This document shows positions 40,121 through 54,725 of a stretch of 64,000 nucleotides of DNA, in pieces. The position numbers and the translations under genes are program-made. The DNA is from Setophaga petechia (taxonomy: Eukaryota; Chordata; Aves; Passeriformes; Parulidae), in assembly GCA_024362935.1 (NCBI GenBank), contig JANCRA010000007.1, forward strand, positions 14,818,003-14,882,002. Direction: 5' to 3'. Every line of letters starts with the position of its first letter. Positions within the stretch are counted from its first letter, which is position 1. Below the pieces are notes generated by a model. That model ran no database searches. It had not been told where the DNA came from and saw only the letters and a list, made by a program, of their open reading frames with translations.

Positions 40121-40939
40121 AATCAAAACTTATGAGAATGACAGTAAAAGAACTCGGCAGGTAAGAGACAGCAGGAGATAAAGACAAAGCAAAGGTGGAC
40201 AAGCAAAGGGAGCACAATAAAGCTCTATTAAGATATGTTTCACACTGTCTGCTGGGGTTTACACCTTGAAGAAGGCACTTGCCAGAGATGTATTTTTATG
40301 CCTTGAGAAGTTAAAATATTGCACTTGAGCGAGAATTCAGTGAGAAACCCCCAGATACCTTCCCTTAACACAACTGTCACATATTTACCTAGGTATTTAG
40401 GCACATTTTGGAACAGTATTCAGTTTCTGTTACTAGGACTATTAGTAAAGGATTTTTTTTTTTAAGTTAACCACTACAATCTTTTCTCTTTCTTTTCCAG
40501 CTTAGCTCATAGAGCAAAAGGAAAACTACTACAAGAGAAAAAAGGAATAATCATGTAAAAGTTTTTGTGTGTTTGGGAGGCACTTGGAGTAATATTACCA
40601 GGCTGGGCTATCTCTCAATAGAGAATTTTAAATGGTTCTTAATTTCATCTGATTTTTTTGCAGATATGATGCTGAAAATTCCTTTGGTCAAAACCTGCTA
40701 AAAATGCTCTTTTAAAGAGTTTAAAAAATAACCTCTTTTCCCAAGACTTAAAGGACTGAATTATTTTCCTCTCAGAACCATACAAAAAGTGATTCTGCTG
40801 AAGAAAAAAAACCCACTTAATATATTCTTGTGCATTTCTAGGACATATTTATACTCTGCACATGCACACACACTGGTAATACATGGGGGGTTTGATTCTT
40901 TAAAAGCTGTAATTAATTCTTGATAGCCAGAGACCGTTA

Positions 40940-40958
40940 GGGGGTGGGGGGGGTAGGG
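40940..40958 (+). other. G-run with quadruplex potential
   Basis: G5-T-G8-TA-G3 within 19 nt. The G8 run can supply two G-tracts, giving four G3 tracts in total. The plus strand is the template for LRMDA transcription, so any quadruplex would form on the template DNA and the pre-mRNA would be C-rich. Confidence 0.6.
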
Positions 40959-43900
40959 CACAAGTGCATGGAAAGGTTGGGGGTTTTGTTCGATGACATA
41001 AATATTTTTGCTGTATTCTAAATCATGTTATATTTGTATTTTATCTCATTCCCTTGCACGATACAAGACCTATTTATTTTCTACAACATAAATATTTTTC
41101 AATACAGTAATCATTGTGAGCATAAATATACATGGTGTAGCTTGCAACGCTGATTTTAAAATAGTCATAAAATGAATGTCAGCACTGCTGTTTCTGAGAT
41201 TCTGACAGGTTTAGGTCAAGTTTTAATATGTGGATCTGTGAAAAACCAACACAATTCCTGGCCTTATACCTGTCTTCACCAGACAACAAATGTGTACATA
41301 TAGGTCTGTATTAATGGGACGATGATTCAAAAAACTTGCCAAAGATGGAGTGTTCCAAAAATTACATATGTTCAGTCCCTGTTACCTTTCTGAGGTTTCT
41401 TGACCAAGAATTTCAGTCAGAAACACCAAGTGGTCTTTGGGCATAGATATTGATATGCTCAAATGCAGGCCAGAACACTTAAATAAGGAGTAACTTCCAC
41501 CAAATGCTTAAATTTTATCTACACCAGAATCTACAATATTAAAATTTCTAATGTACACTTGGCATTACTTATTAGCCCCCATTTCCTCAACAGAAATTTC
41601 CTCTTATTACAAAAATAATCTGTATCTAAGAATTTATAAGAATTATTTCCCCAACCTTATCAATTAATTTACAAACCAGTCCCAACAAGGTGAAACTATA
41701 TTAAGTTCACAAACAAAACTTTGCTCAAATGTCTCATTTGAGCATGAATTTAAAAATTTCCATTTCACTAAAAATCTCAAGATGTAAGTTTGGAATTGAA
41801 AGCAGCTCTTCCCAAAGGCCACCTTTCCACCTCACAGTTTCCCATGAAAAAAACTGTTCAATATCTAAGCAATCTGTGGTCCCCTGCAATACACCAAGGG
41901 AGGTGATGCTTCCCTGTGATGCAAGACAAATTCCTGGTACAGGAAGCTCTTCTGTAAATACTCACTGCCCCCAGTTTCTGAAAAACACAGATGTAAATGA
42001 ACATCCTACCTCCTGGAAAGTTGCAGGTTAAAAATAAAAATACATGTATATATAGTTTGAAAAATTTAATACAGTAGAAAAGTAAATAAAAAATAAAAAG
42101 AGCAGTATAAGACAGCATTCAACTCTTTGCCTCTTGAAAATTTAAATGAATACTCCTTGAGAGCAAACTACAAAATGCTAACCTTGAAGTGTTGAGTGGC
42201 AGAAAGAATTATGGGTTATTGTACTGTCAAAATGCCAGACAGCTGTATGTTGAGTTACCGTGTTATTTAGACAATCAGAAACTTGGAAGCTAATGTGACA
42301 TATTTTTTTCAGTGTGAAAGCTCCTGACATGCGTCATGATAATTTCTAAAGGGACAAAATGTTATATAAAAAACATAGTGCCTTTATGAAACTGCCTAAC
42401 AGGTACAACACTGTTGCAAGTAGAATTCACACTGAATACTGTAGATAAGTAGGATTGATTCAGGACATTACTAAAATTGCTATTACATCATTCTGTTCTC
42501 ATTTGTTCTATACCTTTTATCACTGTCATACTTGGAGATACTCTCATGTACCGTCTAGAATCACCTAACTATTTATTCTATGTCTTTCTGCTTAAACATG
42601 TTTCTAATTTTACCACCAAAAAGTAAATAAACCATTATTTGAAAATATCCTGAAGAGAAAATAGGCTGTGTTACCTACTTTGAGATGAGCAAACCCCACG
42701 TCCTTTGTGAACTGACATGGCTCAGAAGATTCCAGAGCTTTCATGATTCATCTCCCTCATTTCACAAGACCCAATAGTTTCTGTACCTAAGATTAGCTCA
42801 GTCTTATACACCAGAATATTTAATGTTGATATTCTATTACAAGGTTAGATTAGTCTAATATTAATGGGTTAAAACAGCATTGGGATCATCCCTCTCAGTT
42901 CATACAGTTCCCCACATTGTCTTAAACAACATTAATAAATTGCTTCAGCATAGACTAGACAGAAGTTAAGATTTCCTGTACATTTTAATTTAGTTCTGAC
43001 ACTGAAACAAGTTACTTCACCATTTCTGAACACCCTTTTATCGACCACAGATGTTCTTATCATTTATATGCCCTTATCCATATAACTCCATACCAAACTG
43101 CATAATATAGTTACAATTCATGAAGACACCAATCCGTTGCAAATATCTCTGATTAATTGCACTGTTATAAAGACAGAGCTCTGAAGTCTTTTCCACGCCA
43201 ATTACTAGTTTGCATGCTATTTTCTTATTTGTACCCATTCTAACATAAAGTTATCATAATCTCTTACTCCATTCCTGGGTTTTTCTGAATCTCATATCAG
43301 CATACTGTGTAAAGCATTTCTGCTCCATAACACCCCTTTTGAAAAGCAAAAACCAAAAAATTTATTTTATAATATTGTTTAATGAAAATTCATTCTTGTA
43401 GAAGCACAGAACATGACTGAACCCTGTGTGGAGACCTTCCAAACCTCTGAAAAGAGCTCAGGACCACAATAGAGAATATGCTAGTTACAAAAAACAGCAC
43501 TGAAAGGATAATAAGATGATAAGATGGCTGGGTATAAAAGAACATTGGGGAGGAAGGAAACGATCTTTTACAGAGGTAACACTAATAGGGCTAATTAGAT
43601 AAGGCTGATAAGCTAAAAGAGTGTAGAGAAGACTAACGAATTTAGAACGGCATCTTATATCAGAACCCAAGGAAATCATTCAGTTTAACACTAGTACAAT
43701 AAATGAAAAGCATGACTTGAAAACAGCCAGTTTCACGAGTGACATAGGTAGGAAATTTCAGTGAGGGGGTCTGCAATCCAACAGACAGCACAACAAGACT
43801 GGGAATACTTGGAGACTGAAGCTATCCCACCCCAGACTGGGAACAAGAAGCATGTTCTTACCAGGACCGAGTCGGGAGCTGTCTTCACTGCTGAGGTTTT

Positions 43901-46305
43901 TTGGTGGGTATGGTTTAGTTGTTTAAATCAAGACAAAAGCCATACTGTATTTTACATAAGAATCAATGTTGGAATTAGTTTTAGAATATGCTATACTCAA
44001 ATTTTATTACAAATACTGTATACGTTTATTAGCTTTATTAATGTGACCAAATTCAATATATGTTTATAGGTAAGGCCACTCCACTGAAAAGTTTTAGTAG
44101 TCTTTTTATTTCATACTTCAGTATGTTCATTTTTTTCACACAGGGCAAAACTCAGGTACAAGTCCATACCTGCACAATTATTTTTGAACTACCAGATGCA
44201 TGAACACATGTCAGATGCAGTAACATCTCTTTCAAACTAATGTGAATTATTTTCATGAAAAATGCATTTCACGTGCTATCATTGCTTACAAACCTATCCT
44301 AAAAATACCTGATAAAGGGTCATTACGAACCTAAAAATATTAGCAGCAACTAATGTCATCAATTTTGCTTACCTGCACTGGCACAGAGCTACAGAACTGT
44401 GAGTTATCCTACCTCCAGTCTTTCAGAACAGTGAAAATTAGTAATTTATTTCTTTTGCTTTATGGGATTTTGCCAAATTTTGATCATGTGAAATTATGCC
44501 TATTACACAATCAATGCTTGGGAAAGGGGAGTTAACAACCTCTTATTAAAGACCTCTGTCAATATAAAACATACACGCAGGAATTATAAACAACAAACCA
44601 AAAGCCAACTTCAACAGTGATGTAAAATTGATCATGACTATACAGATTCTAGGCCTGAAACAGGTGCTTTTCAGATCACTTATCCAGCTGGTAGGGGAAT
44701 TTGATCAGAATATGCAGTACCTTGCAGCCCATTATTCTCTTTCTATATATACACATTGAGAGAACATTTATGACAGTAATGCATTAGACATTTGTATTAG
44801 AAATGTTTTTGGTCTTTTGTCATCCCACTTGAAAAGAACAAAATCTTAAGCATTTATAGCACAAGGTTAAAGAACTTATTTAGCAGTGATATTCGTATTT
44901 CATAGGTTGTTCAGAGCTACCAACATAATGCTTCACCTGCTTGTCTCTCAGGGCAGTATGATATAATATCTCTCCTATCTCACCTGCATCCCATGACCAG
45001 CAGACAGAGTGTTTTTCATGGTCATTCTCTCACTGATACCATAACAGAAATATTTGCTTACTGTTCAAGCTCACAGTACATTAGGAAAAATATTTTTAGC
45101 TCACTTTTTGATTTTAAATTGGAGATGCAAAGAAACCATTCAAATTTCTGTTCCTCAGCTCCCTGGACAGAAAACCAAATTTCTCTCTTACCTTAAAGCA
45201 AAACAGAAAACAAATAAAGGAAGCAGCAAAAGGAATATGCTATGTTAACAACATCAATATGTTCCTTTTGTAGCAAGGGGAAATTTGTTTCTAGTATATA
45301 TTGAAATGTATTTGCAATATTAAAAACTGCTTAAGTAAGACAGATATTGCAGAAATGAGATCAAAACGTAACTTTGCACAGCTGCTTTATTTTACAGCTT
45401 AAATCTGACTTTCAGCAAAAACATCACCATCAAAGGATATTTTAGTGTCAAAGTGAACCAAGTGAAGGGTTTTTATTTGCTTTATTAGAATTTTGTACTC
45501 TGAATCTGAATTCACAGAAGTGCAAACTTCTTGAAGACTGCAATTTTATCGCCAATAATCTCATTACAGGCCAGGCCCATTCAGCAAAACATAAAATAAA
45601 TAAATACAAAAAATAGAAAGAAAAATGCTACATATTGACTTGGGTGCCATACAAGTACACTGGAATTATATGCAGAAGAGCTCTGATGACAAAAAAAAGC
45701 AATTTAGTACAATAAAGAGTCAACACTGGTGAAAAGAGGCTGGCTCTGCATAAGGCTTGGAAACGCAAAGATTTAACTCATTAAAAATATTTCCTAGCAT
45801 TGGATTCTTGTTAACACAAGTAATATCAAAGAAATGCATATGTTTTTAGTGTTTTAAATAAAATATGAGGTGGAATTTGCACAATTTCTTTCCTTAGATG
45901 TGTTTAATTTTATGAAAAGACATTAAGGATGATATTTCCCATATAATATTCAACTAAATCAAAGCAAATGAGAATGCATCAACAATATTCTATTACTCTG
46001 GTACTTTCAGAGACTAAATAGTTTATCTGGGGTATCTGAAGAACAGGAGGCAGGACAGTGGGAGTAGGGAAGAAAAGAGAAAGAAAGCTATAATCCACTT
46101 ATACGTGTCCTATACATGTTTTAATTTATTTAATCAGACAAAAATCTATCTGTTATTAAACTGAAAAGTAAAATCGTTGTTCAGTTCTTCACACTTTTTT
46201 TTTAACGCTGTAGCCAAATGCCCAAACTCCACAATGTCTCAGAAGGTCTGCAAGAAAAATGGCAGCAAAAGTTTGAAAACTGGGGACTACATGGACTAAA
46301 ACTCA

Positions 46306-46338
46306 ATGTCTGTTCAAACTCAAACTTTGAACAGACAT
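46306..46338. repeat. 13-bp perfect inverted repeat, 7-nt loop
   Basis: ATGTCTGTTCAAA (46306-46318), loop CTCAAAC, TTTGAACAGACAT (46326-46338). Every stem position pairs. Confidence 0.92.
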
Positions 46339-49300
46339 CTCAGTACTGAAAGCTTGCCTGGATCTTCTTTAATTCTAAACATATGCTCCTTGTCAGTGAA
46401 ATACAAGGAGGAAGCCTGGACCTTATCAACTTATATACCTGGTAGTTTTGTACCCCAAGAATTATTAGATATTGGACTATCATAAAAATTGTATTGAGGG
46501 CTGAGTCTTATCTGAATTAAAGCTAACATTTCTGCTAAAAGACATTTCAATTATGCCCGATCAGTTGAGGATTTTAAATGAGGAATGTCTCTTCTTCTTT
46601 CTTTTTTCCAGCTTATTAATTTTTATTTTTATTTGACAGTTAACCTAATGTTAAGATAATACTGTGTAACTTTAATGCTTAAAATTGATATATAGCCATA
46701 GGGCATGCTTTGTGATGGATAGGCTTATGTGAAGAACCATGGAATTTGATTACTATTTTTCATACTTAGCATTGATGATGAATATTTTCAACATTAAGAT
46801 TTCACGGAATAAAACACTATTAAAAAGAAAGTTATAAAAATAGAGAAATACCATTACCTTTAAAGCACTTTTTTTGCATGTTCCATACAGCATGAGAAGT
46901 TCAGCCAAATGAACAAAATCTGCAGTGCTATTTACACTGCACAGAATTGATCCCATCATCTCTTGATTTATAAACTCTACAACATTCATCCACTTGGCTC
47001 CACACAGCTATCTCTGTTCTCTCCCAGTTCACCATCTATTACATACACCACAACTGCTCACTGCACGATTTTTTTGTACAGTGCTCACATAAATAGGATG
47101 TCTTTCAAATGCACTAATGCCTCTCTCTCAACCAGTCCCTGCAAATCATTGGAAACATACAGTAAGTACCATTATAGATTTCCCTGGTTTTGTTCTCTTC
47201 TCTTCCACTGCTGGCCACTGTCAGAGACAAAATACTGAGCTGTGAGGACCTTTGTTTTGAACCCAGTACTGTCATTATGTTCTATATTATAATCTTAAAA
47301 GAAAATCGTGCCATCTATGCAAATCAAAGCCCAAACTCCATGTGCTTCCTTCAAGGAAAGCAAAAAGATGGGGTTTACACAGCACAAGAGACAATAAATT
47401 CCTCCTGCACTACACCAGGGAAGCTAGAACAAAATTAAGCCCTCAAGATCACAGCCAAATCATACAAGAGTCGCATTTCCCAGCTTTAATTCCAGCTTTT
47501 GGGCATTCAGATTTGACATAGAAGCACCCACACTTGCTACCTGCTCTGGCATAGTCCTGGGTGGGAGCTCACTGCAGGATGCAGAGATGTATCAGCTTCC
47601 TACAGAAATCCAGAGTCCATGACAATGTACCCAATACACGGTTCATTGAATCAGGTTATTTATTCTTTATCATCTACACAAATGTTCTTAATCCTTTCCC
47701 TTCATACATAAAGTCCTTATTTCTAATTTATTGCTATAAATAAAAAGCTGGTAAGACAATATTTTACAGACAATTGTTCATATAGCAAAAGACACTTAAC
47801 CTTAAGAATGAGCCTCCTTGTTTCTATGCTCATTTCATTATAAAGGGGTTTACCATAAATACTAGAATTTGAATTCCACCCAAGTAATACATCAATAGAT
47901 ACTAAACCATTAATAATTCCTGTACTTTTCCATAAATGAGCAAAGTCCAATAAATAAACGGGAGCTGTTACATGTCAGAGCAGGGTTAACAAGCATCAAG
48001 GAGATTTCAAAGACAAACTGCAGGCAGGGGCTGCCAGAAGGTAAGATTCATATTGATGCCACGAATTCTGGGGACCCATTTTTTACTGTCCACTATGGCA
48101 AGTATCTAAAATTAAATGCTAAGTAGAAATTTGTCCTGAGCTCTGACACATAGTAGTTTAGGTAAACAATCTCTAAAATTAAAAGCAGATTCTTGATAAT
48201 AAATTCCAACATGTATATCTTTATAACAGACAACCTTCCCTTATAAATCAAAAGTTGTTCTTTCCTCACAGAAACCTTTCCAAATTAGATCAGATGACTC
48301 ACCTGAAATATTTCATCCACCTCCCCTCTTCTGTGACTACCAGTAATAAATGCCCAGATATTAGGGTGACAAAGGGGAAATTTAGATATTAAATGAGAAT
48401 GAAAACAAGTATGATACTAAGAAAAGGAAGTCTCACCCAAGAGAGGCTGTCCTGGATTTTCTATGATCCCAATGAAAAAATCTATCCAAACAATAAATGT
48501 GGAATTTTTTAAAAAATAAATCTGTCTTGGTGCTACCATTTGATACATGAAAATTTTTCTCATCACTCATCTAATTCCTCTTCCTTCAGAAAAGAAAATT
48601 TTTCTTTATTCCTCTTTAAATACTTACTACCTGATTACATTTATTACATTTTGCTTTGGTCAACTGATTCAATGCAGCCTACAAAATCTTCTAAATAAGC
48701 TACATGTACCACCAATCTGATTAGACGACCAGGACATTTTTTTTCACTTTTAAACTCCTGTACTTATTACTTCTAATTAAAACATTATATGAGAGAGACA
48801 AAAACTGACCTAAAGAGACAGAGTAGTGCTTTTGGATATACTGTATTTCAGTCCTCTGCTCTTGGAGAGCACCATTACCATCCTGAAAAATCAGAGAGTT
48901 TTACTGAAGAGAAGCAGAAGCAGTTCCTTCTGTTAGCACATCGTGCTCATTCTGTGTCTCCTGGACCAACAGCTCGCTCCCTTCACGGTGCCCTCTGCTT
49001 CCCAAGGGCTGGCTCTGGCCTTGACTTATAAAATCAAAGTCAAACCAAAGATGCTCTTGATTCAGTCAGGACAGAAAACTTTTCTAGGCCTCAAGACTTT
49101 ATCCAGATACCGGTAATATAACTGCTGTTCAGGAAATTCCGGAAATCTACGTCAACTTCTGTCACTCTCAGCAGGAGTTGATATTATTTATGCACATCAT
49201 TAGCTGAGTCATACAATGTTGCTACTCATCCTTGTTTGAAGAAAACTTTCTGAGACAGAAGGGAATAAAGGACTTCTATTACTAAAATAGTAAATTTTCA

Positions 49301-50614
49301 ACTTTTTCTTCTGTGCACATTCAATTCTGAGAGACTATCTCAAGAGTGGTAGTCAAATAAAATGATGCTGTGAATCAGAGCAACTAGTCTGGTCTCACAA
49401 GGGCAAGAAGATCTGCATGTCAGCAAGGCCAAGGGAGGAATAAGACTGAAAATCTTAGTGACCTAATGACAAAACACAAATCCCAAAGGAACTGTGCTCT
49501 GAAACACCCGGCATATAGAGCACATTAACTTTGTAATACTAATTGCTGGGCTTCTGAGTAATGCTATGGTATCCAAAATATCTGCAGCCTTCCTGTCTAC
49601 GCTGTCTTTGTAATGACTATGAAAATTTAAAGAAGACACAAAAGGGGTAAAAAATGAAATAAGAAACAGTATTCAGTGCTCTTCATTTAAAAACCACAGC
49701 TTATAAATAAAGCTGGCCAAAAAAAAGTGCTATTTAGAGTCAGTGCAACAAAATTAAATGATAGCTGAAAGAATTTATTCCATCCAACCTTAGCTTAGAG
49801 TAGTTGGAGAGCTAAAACTATATTTTATCTGGAAATTATATTCACAAGTAATGACAAATACAACTGAACATGAAGAACAATCTTTTCTCCTGCTTCGTAA
49901 CAGATAATGACTTCGAGGTCATTCCATTAGTGATCACTGCAGCTTTTAAATGAAACACATATAACCCTCATCCAATTAATGAAAGTATCCTACATTTCTT
50001 ATACATGCTAATATTGAATGAATGTTTAAACATTGGTCACTCACCACTGCATGCCCTGTAAGTCACAATCAGACCAACACAATAATATTACTGACAAGAT
50101 TGGTGGAAAGCAGGGGAAGAAGTAAGATGCCTTAGCATCTGTGACTTCATATATGCTTGCATTCATAACATGAAATTATGCATACAGTTGGAGGAGTGTT
50201 CTTAAGAGATTTTTTTCTCCTGTGTTTAGTTACCTGACCAATATGAGCTTCAGACAAAACACCTCTAACTGCCCCAGAGTTTAATTTTTTTCTCTTCCCT
50301 GGCAAAAAATCCCATGGTATTGTATGCATTCTTTCATTTCTTTGTTTTATGACTGATTTTTTTTTCTGTGATCAGCATTTTTATCACTATGTCTTCTCTA
50401 TAAATTGAGAAAATGCCAAAACAATATAAAAGTTTTCCAAAAACATCTATGTGAGGAGACTTAAAAACCCCAGTTTCTGGAAAAGAGGCATGAAATGAGA
50501 CAACCTCAGGAGGGGTAGACAGGGTTGGCCTTCCCTTTACAACCAGAAATGTCTAAGATACGAAACACAGTCTAAAACTCAGTAAAAAACTAACTGATGT
50601 TTTACCTTAGTTTT

Positions 50615-50648
50615 CTATCTTTACCTATCTTTACCTCTATCTTTATCT
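50615..50648. repeat. short tandem repeat, CTATCTTTAC unit
   Basis: Two exact 10-nt copies (50615-50634) are followed by a diverged copy, ctctatctttat. Confidence 0.88.
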
Positions 50649-51486
50649 CTGAGGATCTGGAATAGATTCTCAGAATTAGGCTCACCATAATTTTCCAAGC
50701 ATTGCAATCTGTAGAAATCTAACGTCGCATGTTGTTAACTGACTGTGCATTAGGCCATACCCTTGTAAATCTCTTTGGAAATGAAGTATTTATGGAAGTT
50801 AACATCTTCAAAGACTGTCTCTGTAACCTTACTGAATGTATTTTGTTGTCCTACTGACAGCAGGTGTCAAGGAAGCTCTTAGTGTCTGTTCTTCTCACTT
50901 CAATATATGGCTTTTAAAACCTAACTTTAAATTCAGCATCTCCTTTGCAGCTCAACTGGTGAAAAAGAAGGCCCAAGCATCTTTTTCCCATTGAAATTAT
51001 TTTAACTCAGATCTCCTCACTCACAAAGACTGTCTCCTGAAGTTTCAGCAATATTACTATTTCTCATTATAAATACCTATTACAGTGAAAACAGTGGTCA
51101 ATAAAGGATGCTCCACAAAAATCATAAGAAGCTCAATTCTCAGATCTCTCATTCAGGTGATGCCTGCCTAATTAAAGGAAGAGTTTTGTTCAGTGGCAAA
51201 ACCAAAATTTGTGCTTCCCAATGTGCAAAAAGCAGCAATGCTCTTCCTGCAGGAAAGATGCTAATGCCTTCTATCTCTGTGTGTCCCTCAAGCAGAAATG
51301 TGTACGTCAAGACAGTGACAAATGACAGTACTTGTTAAAGCAGCAGGACCATCAGGTTCTCACCACCTCCCTGCAAAGGGGGTAGGTCTTGTGAAGTACG
51401 AACTTACAGGACCTACATCTCTCTCTTTTCCTTCACTCCATGAGTGAAGCCTCCACCGCCAGGGCAGTTCAGCTCTCTGACCCCTC

Positions 51487-51529
51487 TAGCTGCTTCTGTC
51501 ATACACCTGTAGCTGCTTCTTCACACCTG
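51487..51529. repeat. tandem duplication, 20-23 nt unit
   Basis: tagctgcttctgtcatacac then ctg (51487-51509) is directly followed by tagctgcttcttcacacctg (51510-51529). The second copy is shortened by 3 nt. Confidence 0.85.
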
Positions 51530-54439
51530 TTGCTTTAGACCCAGAAGTTACTGGAATATCTAAATGTTTGCCTACAGAACTGGATATAATGGTTTCAGAA
51601 TAACATATGTGATGTGTGCAGCTTTACATCAAGCATGAAAATCATCTAATCAACCACTGAGAGCCTTTAAAAAATAATAGTAGGAATGGTAAGCATGCAT
51701 GCTCTCATTGCCTGACACAGCATGTGCTTGCAGAGGACTGAGCTCTTGACAGCAGTTCGACACTAAGCAATGTAGGAAACACATGAAATTGAGACAAAAC
51801 CATTTCCTCTACCATATTTAACCTTTTTTCTTTCACTGTTGACCCTTCAGTAGTACATATGGAGTCTCCAAACAGTCATTTCTTATTCAAAGCACTAAAG
51901 AGATTGCCTTACACAAGTGAGAGCAAAGAGACAAGATTTAAAATAGAAACAGAAAACACATCATAAACCAAAATAAACCAAGGTATTGAAAAAGGTGGCA
52001 CATTTTCCAGCATCATTGTTGATTAATATTGGCATGTAAGCAAACTATTTATACACTAAAATACTGATAAATATTGAGAATGAGAAGTTAGAAAACTTTA
52101 TATAAATACTTTATAGAGACATGAAAAATACTGCACTGCTATTAGATTTAAGAGTTGGGTGAAATTTATTATGCTAAATATACATTTAAGTTTTCCAAGA
52201 TTAAAATATTAAGAGCAAAGCATATCAGCCAACTCTGTAATGTCGTACTTGAAAATAGCACTTATGCAAAATGCCACTTTCCAAACAAACTCTTACTAAG
52301 ACAAAAGGTGAATCCCTAGTTTTAAACTAAATCAATCATTAAAGTCTTTTTTGTGGCAAAGAGGTTTTTTCCCCCCTCTTTAGGTTTCATTATAGATATT
52401 TTGCAAATGACACCAAGGAAAAGAGAAGGTACAAAGAAACCTTTTCATTTTTAAAATAAACCATGGTCTCAGTACAGACACCACACAGCCGCCTATCAAC
52501 CATTTTCAAATGTAAGGTTTATAGGGAAATACTAATCTTAATTCTAGAGAAAAAGATGAATTTTTCAGTTCAAAAGCAAGACCCTGATAGTTATCTAAGG
52601 AGACAGCACTGAGGCCTGAATTACTTTCTGGCAAGTTTCCTCTGAACAAACACACAGAGACAAACAGAAATGCTGTAAATGGGGTCCTAGGTAGAATCCA
52701 GGCTGCCCATGACTTTTTCTTAAGCAAAGCCATTAGAAAATTTAAGTCAACAAAGGCATCATAAAGCCACGTGTGTTCTAAACTTCTAATTATTAGAGCA
52801 ATTCTCAATTGCTTCAAAGAGAAGAGTCAGGTATATCCAGTTAAACATTGATATGTCTATGAGATAGAGGCAGAGGAGAATTCTAAATGGCATGTATTTG
52901 TTAGTTTTAAAAGTGTTGATGGTTATAATAGGATTTTCAGTGAAATATAGAGCCTGAACCAAACACTTGAAGTTTTATACACTGCAAAAAGTTTTAGAAG
53001 TGTTTCATGCAGTAAGATTCAATTTAGCTCTAATAGATACATTAATTTCAGGTAAAGAAGTAGTTTTGCACCTTCTGATCATCCTAAAAATAATACAGAC
53101 TGCGCTAGCTGTTGCATTAAAAACAGCTGGCAAATACAAGCAAATTTTTATCTACCTATTAGATTTCTTTTATAACAATGGCATGCTGTGTCTGTGGAAA
53201 TCAAAGCAAAATCCTGTCTACTACCTTTGATTTTTTATTCATGTATTTATTGCTTTGGAAATGCAGTAGGTACCAAACTGCACATTGCTACAGTTCTACA
53301 GAGCACATGAACAATGCGAGTTCATTTTATCTTTTCAATAGAAAAGAGTGATTTAATAACATGAAAGCAAATGAATCCACATTAGTATAAACTGCAGCAC
53401 AATGTAAAAGACATTCCCCTTTGAATATTAATGATGCAAGTCTAAAGAAATATATACTAAAGAAATTGATTCAGTGGTCATTCATTTGTAACAAATACAG
53501 TTTTAGTTATAGTTCTAAAATGTCATATCAATCAAAATTCACACAGGCAGCTTTTTGAGAAAATACTATTGAAAAACCTGAAGTAGTCTCATTTCTTAGT
53601 TATGAAATTATTGGTATATGATTGCACACATAATTTCAATAAACACATGATTCCAGGAACAACTTCCTGTAAAATTTGGAGCTACCAGATCAACATGTTT
53701 TTCCCAATTATTTTCCAGCTTACACTTCTGGCAGCCAGTAACACTTGAGATCAATAACCCATGGACATCCATGGGGCAGACAGACCCAGATGGTGGGAAG
53801 CTGCCTGAATGGAGAAGCATTGGCTGGGCAATGGGGACACAGAGCCAGGGGCCAGGCTTCTACTGCTGTGCTTAAATGATTAATAAATGATCTTTGGCAA
53901 GGTATTTTAATGCTCACACACTTTCCTAAGCTTACAGGGCACAAAATGTTTGGTGTCAAAGTAAACACAAGCACAGACTTTACTGAGTCTTCCAGTCACT
54001 GACTAAATAAATGCAAACTGCAGGAGTGCACTTTCAGTTGCTTACTTTAAGCAGATCAGAGTGGCTACCTATAGTTTCAAGCCTCTCTACTTCTCTTAAG
54101 ACTTGATTTCATGAATATTATGTAAAGGTCTTACTGAAATCAAACAGTCATTCAAATTAATAAACACATTTTTTTCAGACAATGGGTGATGACATATTTT
54201 CTCCCTCCAGCACAAGCATTAAACAATATGGATTTTATAATTCTTACATCATTTCTGCAGTAGGATGAAAAGTAGCGGAGCACTGTACTTTCTACTGCCT
54301 TCCATCTAAAATTATAAAGCAGATGAAAAACATTTAGACCAAAAAGAAAAATCATTTATAACTGCAATTTGCTGATAATATATGACTAAGTTAGAGCCAA
54401 ACTCCAAACTAACCATTTTAGGCTCTAACACAATTTTTA

Positions 54440-54483
54440 AAGAAACCCCCAACAGAAGCCCCAACCAAACGCACACAAACACT
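54440..54483. repeat. A/C-rich low-complexity tract
   Basis: AAAGAAACCCCC followed by CCCCAACCAAAC and CACACAAAC. A shorter member of the A/C tract class seen elsewhere in the window. Confidence 0.7.
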
Positions 54484-54725
54484 CCATAACAAGATACCAC
54501 ACCATGGCCCATGAGCTCTGCACGAGCACCCTCCTATTTACTACTCAAGAAAAAGTCTCCTTCCCCATGTACAGGAGTTCCAGAGAAACTGAGGTACCAA
54601 TTTTGTCCTGTTTATCAGAAAGGATGAGTTACCATTTTGCCACAATTTCCCCAAGGAAAAAGAGAAACACTTTACTATTTTCTCACCAAGGTTTAATATT
54701 TATGCTGTATTGACCACTTCCACTG

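Larger units (their letters stand above)
34001..45000 (-). other. LRMDA: LRMDA upstream intron, segment 3
   Basis: Intronic. It contains a GA-rich tract (34926-34963), a hairpin (36719-36751), a 180-codon open frame in a locally GC- and CpG-richer patch (39496-40038), a tandem duplication (40071-40120) and a G-run (40940-40958). The stretch 34540-34900 looks like possible conserved non-coding sequence. No protein family is recognised. Confidence 0.75.
45001..54000 (-). other. LRMDA: LRMDA upstream intron, segment 4
   Basis: Intronic. It contains a hairpin (46306-46338), short tandem repeats (50615-50648 and 51487-51529), and CCATGG-ACAT-CCATGG at 53759-53774. Open frames at 47190-47438, 52506-52817 and 52967-53230 have no recognisable homology. 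Confidence 0.75.

Noticed and set aside
44520..44560. Minus-strand ...TTTAATAAGAG|gttgtt as the missing LRMDA first coding exon (ends N-K-R)
   Set aside because: Upstream residues do not match the expected N-terminus and the donor is weak.
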